From positions 1 through 5,801 of the forward strand of contig CAKUND010000112.1 in assembly GCA_934668295.1 (NCBI GenBank): 5,801 nucleotides of DNA. The letters run 5' to 3'. Below are positions 1-4,218 of this stretch, piece by piece. The notes below the pieces were generated by a model, which was not told the DNA's origin, made no database searches, and saw nothing but the letters and a program-made list of their open reading frames with translations. The number at the start of each line of letters is the position of its first letter. Position 1 is the first letter of the stretch. This DNA is from an uncultured Oscillospiraceae bacterium (lineage in GTDB: Bacteria > Bacillota > Clostridia > Oscillospirales > Oscillospiraceae). Made by a program: the position numbers and the translations under genes.

Positions 1-419
1 TTCTTCGAAATGACGGTCACCTTGTCCGCGACCATGAATGCCGAATAGAAGCCCACGCCGAACTGGCCGATGATATCCGTGTCGGCAGCCTTCTCCTTGT
101 CCAGCGCCTGCTTGAACTGCAGACTGCCGGAGCGGCAGATCGTACCGAGGTTATTTTCCATCTCGTCCTTGTCCATGCCGACGCCGTTATCGCTGACGGT
201 CAGCGTGCGCGCGGTCTCGTCGGGCTTGAGCTCGATCGCAAAATCGCTGCGGCTGAGGCCGACGTTCTCATCGGTCAGCGCCTGATAGGCCAGCTTGTCG
301 ATAGCGTCGGAGGCATTGGAAATGATTTCACGCAGGAAAATTTCCTGATGCGTGTAAATGGAGTTTATCATGAGATCCAGCAAACGCTTGGATTCCGCTT
401 TGAACTGTTTCTTTGCCAT
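1..419 (-). CDS. htpG: Molecular chaperone HtpG (bacterial Hsp90), N-terminal part, cut by window edge
   Basis: ATP-dependent cytosolic chaperone of the Hsp90 family; only the first 139 codons are present and the rest lies left of the window. The translation opens [20 protein letters not shown] and carries the Bergerat-fold (GHKL) ATP-binding motifs in order. These are the Asn/Asp helix NASDAIDKL at residues 35-43, DNGVGM at 77-82, and the lid/glycine segment GQFGVGFYS at 118-126. These match the Hsp90 N-terminal domain closely. The ATG at 417-419 is chosen because an AAAGGA Shine-Dalgarno (plus-strand 430-435) lies 10 nt upstream and the family normally begins just before this first helix. 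The gene is transcribed away from rpsI, with its own sigma-A promoter and a CIRCE operator immediately upstream, so HrcA-type heat-shock repression is expected. Identification is very secure; middle and C-terminal domains cannot be assessed. Confidence 0.97.
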   Translation of the reverse strand, partial: MAKKQFKAESKRLLDLMINSIYTHQEIFLREIISNASDAIDKLAYQALTDENVGLSRSDFAIELKPDETARTLTVSDNGVGMDKDEMENNLGTICRSGSLQFKQALDKEKAADTDIIGQFGVGFYSAFMVADKVTVISK

Positions 420-440
420 ACTTGTCACGTCCTTTGTGAA

Positions 441-467
441 TTAGCACTCTTTATCAATGAGTGCTAA
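441..467 (-). promoter_or_regulatory. CIRCE operator (HrcA binding site) of htpG
   Basis: The perfect inverted repeat TTAGCACTC-N9-GAGTGCTAA matches the classical CIRCE consensus at every position of both arms (441-449 and 459-467). It lies between the candidate -10 box and the htpG ribosome binding site and covers the expected transcription start, the usual place for this operator. HrcA binding here would repress htpG outside heat shock. The hrcA gene itself is not in the window. Confidence 0.96.
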
Positions 468-471
468 CTGT

Positions 472-499
472 ATTCTAGCACACTTTTCCTCGTTTGCAA
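472..499 (-). promoter_or_regulatory. Sigma-A promoter of htpG
   Basis: Read on the minus strand there is a -35 box TTGCAA (494-499), a 16-nt spacer and a -10 box TAGAAT (472-477), each close to the sigma-A consensus. The predicted start, about 7 nt further on, falls inside the CIRCE operator, a standard arrangement for HrcA-controlled genes. The promoter lies after the rpsI terminator, so htpG is expected to be a separate unit from rplM-rpsI. Confidence 0.8.
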
Positions 500-550
500 G
501 AGGTTTTTGCAAAATTCATAAAGCGTTCACAAGCGGCTATACCGCAGAGG

Positions 551-584
551 AAAAACAAAGGCCCCTGCCGGAGCAGGAGCCTTT
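551..584 (-). terminator. Rho-independent terminator of rplM-rpsI
   Basis: A 12-bp stem (557-568 with 573-584, one C-A mismatch, loop CGGA) has AAAGG outer pairs. On the minus strand it is followed by GTTTTTCC, a T-run from plus-strand A's at 551-555. It begins 21 nt past the rpsI stop codon. There is no matching T-run on the plus strand, so it is read as acting on the minus strand only. Confidence 0.88.
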
Positions 585-605
585 GAAAAAGCAGATAAGA
601 AAAAC

Positions 606-1010
606 TCAGCGCTTGGAGAACTGCGGCGCGCGGCGAGCTGCCTTCAAGCCGTACTTCTTTCTTTCCTTCATTCTCGGGTCACGGGTCAGGAAGCCAGCGG
701 CTTTCAGCGTGGCACGGAACTCGGGGTTGACGCTCAGCAGAGCGCGGGCAACGCCATGACGGATGGCGCCGGCCTGACCGGAAACGCCGCCGCCCTCGAC
801 GGTGCAGACGATGTCGACCTTGCCGACCAGATCGGTCGCAGCCAGAGGCTGACGGACGACCATCTTCAGGGTATCCAGGCCGAAATAATCATCGATATCG
901 CGGCCGTTGATGGTGATGGAGCCGGTGCCGCCCTGATAGACGCGGACACGGGCGACGGAGGACTTACGACGGCCAGTGCCGTACTGATACTGTCTCTTGC
1001 TCTCGTACAT
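606..1010 (-). CDS. rpsI: 30S ribosomal protein S9
   Basis: Small-subunit ribosomal protein of the 30S head, whose basic C-terminal tail reaches towards P-site tRNA. The 134-residue product has the S9 hallmarks. An N-terminal [15 protein letters not shown] block is followed by GxGxITINGR, the QPL segment, and [19 protein letters not shown] around residues 74-92. The ending [17 protein letters not shown] carries the invariant terminal SKR. Length is normal for the family (about 130). The start is set by an AGGAGGT Shine-Dalgarno (plus 1019-1025) 8 nt upstream, lying inside the 17-nt gap after rplM. The short gap and shared orientation mean it is co-transcribed with rplM, the usual L13-S9 pair, and it ends just before a strong terminator. 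Nothing is truncated or unusual. Confidence 0.98.
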   Translation of the reverse strand: MYESKRQYQYGTGRRKSSVARVRVYQGGTGSITINGRDIDDYFGLDTLKMVVRQPLAATDLVGKVDIVCTVEGGGVSGQAGAIRHGVARALLSVNPEFRATLKAAGFLTRDPRMKERKKYGLKAARRAPQFSKR

Positions 1011-1027
1011 AGTCTGTTACCTCCTGA

Positions 1028-1456
1028 TTAGTCCAAAGTCCATGCTTCAGGCTTCTGTGCGGCGTTCTTGTGCTCGGCGCCCTTGTAGAGCTTCAGGCGG
1101 GTGAGCGCAGCGCGGCCGATGCTGTTCTTGGGCAGCATGCCCTTGACAGCCAGCTCCATGGCGAACTCGGGACGCTCAGCCATGAGGGTGCGGTACTTGA
1201 CGTCCTTCAGGTTGCCGATCCAGCCGGTGTGATGATAGTAGTGCTTGTTGTCGAGCTTCTTGCCGGTGAGGACGGCCTTGTCAACATTCACGATGATGAC
1301 GAAATCGCCGCAGTCCACGTTCGGGGTGAAGTCAACCTTGTGCTTGCCGCGCAGCAGCTTGGCAGCGGTGACGGCGGTGCGGCCCAGGGGCTTGCCCGCT
1401 GCGTCGAGAACGTACCAGTTTCTCTGGACGGTCTCTTTCTTAGCCATAGTGGTCAT
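1028..1456 (-). CDS. rplM: 50S ribosomal protein L13
   Basis: Large-subunit ribosomal protein that binds 23S rRNA early in 50S assembly. The 142-residue product, exactly the usual L13 length, shows NWYVLDAAGKPLGR near residues 13-26, LLRGKHKVDFTPNVDCGDFVIIVN at about 34-57, and TGKK near 64-67. It also has the YYHHTGW segment at 73-79 and the C-terminal KLYKGAEHKNAAQKPE. The start MTTMAKKE is chosen because a GGAGGA Shine-Dalgarno (plus 1463-1468) lies 6 nt upstream. The internal ATG three codons later is too far from it, and an in-frame extension to 1534 would run through the leader. It is the first gene of the rplM-rpsI unit. It has a near-consensus promoter and a leader of about 95 nt with hairpins next to the ribosome binding site, which suggests post-transcriptional control. 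Confidence 0.98.
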   Translation of the reverse strand: MTTMAKKETVQRNWYVLDAAGKPLGRTAVTAAKLLRGKHKVDFTPNVDCGDFVIIVNVDKAVLTGKKLDNKHYYHHTGWIGNLKDVKYRTLMAERPEFAMELAVKGMLPKNSIGRAALTRLKLYKGAEHKNAAQKPEAWTLD

Positions 1457-1552
1457 GTTTGTTCCTCCGTTTGAAAACGCTTGGTTTTCTTTTATGATAA
1501 AAAGTTTTGACAAGTTTGGTGCGCGCATATACAATAGCTCTGGAAAACGCGC
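1457..1552 (-). promoter_or_regulatory. Structured 5' leader of rplM-rpsI mRNA (candidate L13 leader)
   Basis: This is the untranslated stretch between the predicted rplM start site (about 1552) and the rplM ATG. Two inverted repeats are visible. One is a 5-bp GCGCG/CGCGC stem (1521-1525 with 1548-1552). The other is a GAAAAC/GTTTTC hairpin with a 5-nt loop (1473-1478 with 1484-1489), ending 4 nt from the Shine-Dalgarno. An autoregulatory leader class (L13_leader in Rfam) is known upstream of rplM in Firmicutes. Position and structure fit it, but I have not aligned the sequence to that model. Confidence 0.55.
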
Positions 1553-1558
1553 TTATTC

Positions 1559-1587
1559 TTTATATCACAAGGCAAAACCTGTGTCAA
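1559..1587 (-). promoter_or_regulatory. Strong sigma-A promoter of rplM-rpsI
   Basis: On the minus strand a perfect -35 TTGACA (1582-1587) is separated by exactly 17 nt from the -10 TATAAA (1559-1564). This is close to consensus and fits a highly expressed ribosomal protein unit. The start site is predicted near 1552. Confidence 0.9.
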
Positions 1588-1592
1588 GCATG

Positions 1593-1620
1593 TTTTTCCG
1601 GATTTTCAACGGTTTATAAT
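1593..1620 (+). promoter_or_regulatory. Candidate plus-strand promoter for the ttcA-type gene
   Basis: A perfect -10 hexamer TATAAT is at 1615-1620. The upstream -35 region at about 1593-1599 is only a T-rich TTTTTCC run and matches the consensus poorly, so the call rests mainly on the -10 box and location. It is back-to-back with the rplM promoter, whose -35 box begins 6 nt away. The predicted transcript has a leader of roughly 75 nt containing the 10-bp tandem repeat. Confidence 0.45.
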
Positions 1621-1624
1621 GAGA

Positions 1625-1664
1625 GCTTCGAAATGCTCGTAAATGCTTCAAAATGCTTGCAAAT
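1625..1664 (+). repeat. Four 10-bp tandem repeats, consensus GCTTSNAAAT
   Basis: Four consecutive 10-bp units are seen: GCTTCGAAAT, GCTCGTAAAT, GCTTCAAAAT and GCTTGCAAAT. A decayed fifth unit (ACTCAAAACG, 1665-1674) follows. The AAAT blocks recur every 10 bp, close to one DNA helical turn. The array lies between the candidate -10 box and the ribosome binding site of the downstream gene, so it would sit in that gene's mRNA leader. Confidence 0.8.
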
Positions 1665-1703
1665 ACTCAAAACGCAAATACAATAGAATTTGGAGGAATT
1701 CGC

Positions 1704-2438
1704 ATGCAGAATCTGATGGGCCGCATCCGCCGCTGTGCGGAGGATTACAACATGATCTGCGCGGGCGATAAGATCGCCGTCGGCGTGTCCGGCGGCAAGG
1801 ATTCGCTGTCGCTTTTATACCTGCTGGCCGCGCTGCGCCGGTATTATCCCGTTCCCTACGATCTGCAGGCCGTGACCATCGACATGGGCCTGCCGGGCAT
1901 GGACTTTTCCCCGGTGGCGGAGCTGTGCGCAAAGCTGGACGTACCGTATCAGATCAAGAAGACGGAGATCGGCCCGATCATCTTCGATTACCGGCACGAG
2001 AAGAACCCCTGCTCGATGTGTGCAAAAATGCGCCGCGGCGCGCTGAACGACGTGCTGCTGGAGCTGGGCTGCAACAAGATCGCGCTTGGGCATCACTTTG
2101 ACGACGCGGTCGAGACGTTCCTCATGAGTCTTCTGTATGAAGGCCGCATCGGCTGCTTCGAGCCTGTGACCTATCTCAGCCGCACCGGCATCACGCAGAT
2201 CCGGCCCATGCTCTATATTGGCGAACAGGCCATCACGCATTTTGCGGAGAAATACGAGCTTCCCGTCGTCCACAACGTCTGTCCCGCCGACAAGCACACC
2301 AAGCGGCAGGAGGTCAAGGAGCTGATCGTCTCGCTGCAGGCGCAGTATCCCGACCTCAAAAGCAAGATCTTCGGCGCCATGCAGCGCCAGCCGCTGCCCA
2401 ACTGGGGCGTAGAGCCGCCGCAGCGTGAAAAACGATAA
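1704..2438 (+). CDS. ttcA: TtcA-family tRNA 2-thiocytidine synthetase-like PP-loop ATPase
   Basis: Probable cytosolic tRNA-thiolation enzyme. TtcA proteins use ATP and an Fe-S cluster to convert C32 of certain tRNAs to 2-thiocytidine. The 244-residue product has the adenylating PP-loop SGGKDS at 29-34, and IDMGLPGM near 59-66. It has a CxxC pair Cys103/Cys106 (NPCSMCAKMRR), GHHFDD at 129-134, and a third Cys193 in VHNVCPAD. PP-loop plus CxxC plus a late single Cys is the cluster-binding arrangement of TtcA, and it argues against TilS, which lacks these cysteines and has other C-terminal domains. The start is set by GGAGG (1692-1696), 7 nt upstream; an in-frame ATG at 1653 has no ribosome binding site and lies in the repeat array. 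The gene stands alone, divergent from rplM. The exact tRNA target, or a sister specificity within the TtcA/TtuA superfamily, cannot be settled from sequence. Confidence 0.87.
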   Translation: MQNLMGRIRRCAEDYNMICAGDKIAVGVSGGKDSLSLLYLLAALRRYYPVPYDLQAVTIDMGLPGMDFSPVAELCAKLDVPYQIKKTEIGPIIFDYRHEKNPCSMCAKMRRGALNDVLLELGCNKIALGHHFDDAVETFLMSLLYEGRIGCFEPVTYLSRTGITQIRPMLYIGEQAITHFAEKYELPVVHNVCPADKHTKRQEVKELIVSLQAQYPDLKSKIFGAMQRQPLPNWGVEPPQREKR

Positions 2439-2456
2439 TCGCCTGCCCATTCCATT

Positions 2457-2483
2457 GTAGGGGCGGACGACTCTGTCCGCCCG
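2457..2483 (+). repeat. Palindromic intergenic repeat, copy 1
   Basis: The unit begins GTAGGGGCGG and ends CCGCCCG. It folds into an 8-bp perfect hairpin, GGGCGGAC (2461-2468) with GTCCGCCC (2475-2482), loop GACTCT. It starts 18 bp after the ttcA-type stop codon. No T-run follows directly, so it is not an ordinary terminator. It is the plus-orientation member of a three-copy family. Confidence 0.85.
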
Positions 2484-2532
2484 CAGAAAGCAGCGCTTTT
2501 TCTGAAATCTGCGGCGAATCCGCAATATTTAT

Positions 2533-2559
2533 CGGGCCGACAGAGTCGTCGGCCCCTAC
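2533..2559 (-). repeat. Palindromic intergenic repeat, copy 2 (inverted)
   Basis: Read on the minus strand this is identical to copy 1 over 27 bp (including the flanking T of TGTAG) except for two changes. Those two positions pair with each other inside the hairpin, giving GGGCCGAC (2534-2541) with GTCGGCCC (2548-2555), loop AGAGTC. A G-C pair in copy 1 is therefore C-G here, and the 8-bp stem is fully kept. Confidence 0.85.
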
Positions 2560-2589
2560 AGAGTGCTGTGCAGATTTGCACCTGCCCAT

Positions 2590-2615
2590 CGGGCGGAGCA
2601 GAGCCCCGCCCCTAC
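2590..2615 (-). repeat. Palindromic intergenic repeat, copy 3 (diverged)
   Basis: Read on the minus strand it has the same GTAGGGGCGG start, a central CTCTG and the same CCGCCCGAT end. It is one base shorter and differs in the inner stem. The hairpin is GGGCGG (2591-2596) with CCGCCC (2606-2611), plus two further inner pairs after a mismatch. It shares the CGAT edge with copy 2, which supports common origin. Confidence 0.72.
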
Positions 2616-2646
2616 CAACGCTTTTGCAAAGCTGACAGTATCGTGT

Positions 2647-2676
2647 GCCGCCGGGCGTTTGCCCGGCGGCTTTGTG
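2647..2676 (+). terminator. GC-rich terminator-like hairpin upstream of aspartate kinase
   Basis: A perfect 10-bp stem GCCGCCGGGC (2647-2656) with GCCCGGCGGC (2661-2670) and loop GTTT is followed by TTTGTGCGTT. The T-run is short, but the stem is very stable and plus-strand polarity fits termination of transcripts from the ttcA-type gene, about 210 nt upstream. It lies before the candidate aspartate kinase promoter, so attenuation of that gene is less likely unless an earlier start exists. Confidence 0.65.
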
Positions 2677-2755
2677 CGTTCTTGCCAAAAAGACAGATGT
2701 TTTTCTCTCGTGCGCAGATTTTTTGCCGAAAAAGCAGTTTTCCGCGAAAAGACGG

Positions 2756-2787
2756 TTGACGCGGCAGGGCCTTTGTGCGAAAATAAT
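2756..2787 (+). promoter_or_regulatory. Candidate promoter of aspartate kinase
   Basis: The -35 TTGACG (2756-2761) matches the consensus at five of six positions. The -10 is ambiguous: AATAAT (2782-2787) is a better hexamer but has a 20-nt spacer, while GAAAAT (2779-2784) has a 17-nt spacer and fewer matches. Either gives a short leader before the Shine-Dalgarno at 2805-2810. Confidence 0.5.
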
Positions 2788-2816
2788 GCAAGTACCTCCA
2801 TTGAAAGGAGCTTTCC

Positions 2817-4139
2817 ATGAATCCCATTGTTGTGAAATTCGGCGGCAGCTCGCTGGCGACCGCCGCACAGTTTGAAAAGGTCGCGGCGATCATCCGGGAA
2901 AACCCGGAGCGCCGCTATGTCGTCGCCTCCGCGCCGGGCAAACGCTTTGACGGCGATACGAAGGTCACCGATCTTCTTTACCGCTGCTATGACGCCGCCT
3001 GCAGCGGGCAGGAGTTCGCGCCCGTGCTCGCCGAGATCCGGCAGCGCTTTGCCGATATTATCGACGCGCTGCACCTGGGTGCCAATCTGGAGCCGGACTT
3101 TGCCGCCATCGAGGCGCATCTGCGCCGGGAACCGCAGCGCGACTATATGGCCAGCCGGGGCGAATATCTCAATTCTAAATTACTGGCCGCGTATCTCGGC
3201 TTCCGCTTTGTCGACGCGGCACAGATGGTCCTGTTCCGCGCAGACGGCACGTTCGATTCGGAGGCAACGAATACCGCCATTGGCCACGCACTCGTAAGTA
3301 TTGAGCGCGCCGTGATCCCCGGCTTCTACGGAGCCAGGCCCGACGGGACGATCCACACCTTCACGCGCGGCGGATCGGATGTGACGGGCTCTGTCGTGGC
3401 CCGGGCCGTTGACGCAGGACTGTATGAAAACTGGACAGACGTTTCCGGTGTTCTGTCCGCTGACCCGCGCATCATCGAGCACCCGCACGTGATCGACTAC
3501 ATCACCTACCGCGAGCTGCGCGAGCTTTCCTACATGGGCGCGTCCGTTCTGCACGAGGACGCCGTCTTCCCTGTCCGCCGGGCAAACATCCCCATCAATA
3601 TCCGCAACACCAACCGCCCGTCCGACCCCGGCACGTTCATCGTTCCCTCGCTTCCGTCCAACGCACACAAGCGCGTCGTGACCGGCATCGCAGGCCACAA
3701 GGGCTTCAGCAGCGTGTATGTGGAAAAGTCCATGATGAACGGAGAGGTCGGCTTTGTGGCGAAGCTGCTGCAGATCTTCGCCGAGCACGGCATTTCCTTT
3801 GAGCACTGCCCGTCCGGCATCGACACCGTCTCCATCCTCGTCTCGACCGAGGCGCTGGCGCCTGCGCGCGAGGAGATCCTGCAGCAGATCCAGGAGCGGC
3901 TGCAGCCCGACCATGTGAGCGTGGAGGACGGGCTGGCGCTCATCGCCGTCGTCGGCCAGGGCATGATCTACGCCAAGGGCACCGCTGCACGCATCTTCCG
4001 CGTGATCGCCGACGCGAACATCAACATCCGCATGATCGACCAGGGCTCGAGCGAGCTGAACATCATCATCGCCGTCAAGGAGACGGACTACGCGCTCGCC
4101 ATCCGCAGCCTGTACCACGCGGTCGAGCGTGTGCTGTAA
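2817..4139 (+). CDS. Aspartate kinase (YclM-like, with C-terminal ACT domains)
   Basis: Phosphorylates L-aspartate to aspartyl-4-phosphate, the first step towards lysine/diaminopimelate, threonine, methionine and isoleucine; cytosolic. The 440-residue product opens with VVKFGGSS (5-12, nucleotide-binding loop of the amino-acid kinase fold) and has VASAPGKRFDGDTKVTDLL at about 36-54. The substrate/ATP segments FTRGGSDVTGS (182-192) and WTDVSGVLSADPR (206-218) follow. Two C-terminal ACT domains are expected: VYVEKSMMNGEVGFVAKLLQIF near 300-321, and LIAVVGQGM...INIRMIDQGSSELNIII near 375-418. Organisation and motifs resemble B. subtilis YclM (aspartokinase III) more than the shorter LysC/DapG type, from memory and without alignment. 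The ATG follows AAGGAG (2805-2810) by 6 nt. ACT domains imply feedback control by pathway amino acids. It is monocistronic, with a strong terminator 4 nt after the stop. A 5-bp GAAAG/CTTTC hairpin (2803-2815) encloses the Shine-Dalgarno and may damp translation. Confidence 0.96.
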   Translation: MNPIVVKFGGSSLATAAQFEKVAAIIRENPERRYVVASAPGKRFDGDTKVTDLLYRCYDAACSGQEFAPVLAEIRQRFADIIDALHLGANLEPDFAAIEAHLRREPQRDYMASRGEYLNSKLLAAYLGFRFVDAAQMVLFRADGTFDSEATNTAIGHALVSIERAVIPGFYGARPDGTIHTFTRGGSDVTGSVVARAVDAGLYENWTDVSGVLSADPRIIEHPHVIDYITYRELRELSYMGASVLHEDAVFPVRRANIPINIRNTNRPSDPGTFIVPSLPSNAHKRVVTGIAGHKGFSSVYVEKSMMNGEVGFVAKLLQIFAEHGISFEHCPSGIDTVSILVSTEALAPAREEILQQIQERLQPDHVSVEDGLALIAVVGQGMIYAKGTAARIFRVIADANINIRMIDQGSSELNIIIAVKETDYALAIRSLYHAVERVL

Positions 4140-4143
4140 CCAG

Positions 4144-4173
4144 AAAAACCGGGCCGCAGAGGCCCGGTTTTTT
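4144..4173. terminator. Bidirectional rho-independent terminator between aspartate kinase and the YitT-type gene
   Basis: CCGGGCC (4149-4155) pairs with GGCCCGG (4161-4167) around loop GCAGA, flanked by five A's on the left and six T's on the right. It therefore works in both directions: it closes the plus-strand aspartate kinase 4 nt after its stop, and serves the minus-strand YitT-type gene, whose stop lies 46 nt away. Confidence 0.93.
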
Positions 4174-4218
4174 GTGAAGCATATTAAAAATTTGCAGAAA
4201 CCCTGCAGCGGCGGGCGC

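Larger units (their letters stand above)
2439..2816. other. 378-bp intergenic region between the ttcA-type gene and aspartate kinase
   Basis: No coding region is convincing here; the overlapping frames lack ribosome binding sites and recognisable products. Left to right it contains three palindromic repeats (2457-2615) separated by small inverted repeats such as GCGG-N5-CCGC at 2511-2523. A GC-rich terminator hairpin (2647-2670) follows. Next is an A/T-rich stretch with two imperfect copies of TTGCC(G)AAAAAG starting near 2683 and 2723. A candidate promoter (2756-2787) and the aspartate kinase Shine-Dalgarno (2805-2810) close the region. Confidence 0.75.

Noticed and set aside
533..545. Small GCGG-N5-CCGC hairpin near the rpsI terminator
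   Set aside because: Only a 4-bp stem, no T-run, and adjacent to a much better terminator; likely chance.
1457..1534. 26-residue N-terminal extension of L13
   Set aside because: Not part of the L13 family, has no ribosome binding site, and occupies the leader; the ATG at 1456 has a good Shine-Dalgarno and gives the standard 142 residues.
1633..1686. 17-codon upstream open frame in the leader of the ttcA-type gene
   Set aside because: The ATG arises from the 10-bp repeat and there is at best a weak GAGAG before it. Neighbouring repeat units give ATGs in other frames, so this looks incidental.
1815..2525. Minus-strand frame opposite the ttcA-type gene
   Set aside because: Shadow of a strongly supported gene with family motifs; low-complexity basic composition and no domain.
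2457..2615. CRISPR array
   Set aside because: Only three copies, in mixed orientation, with unequal spacing and no cas genes nearby; they are palindromic intergenic repeats.
2671..2816. Lysine riboswitch or T-box upstream of aspartate kinase
   Set aside because: No T-box motif, no lysine-riboswitch-like junction architecture, and the leader from the candidate promoter is only about 25 nt.
2556..3119. Minus-strand frame covering the intergenic region and the start of aspartate kinase
   Set aside because: Half is antisense to aspartate kinase and half runs through repeats and a terminator hairpin; no homology is recognisable.
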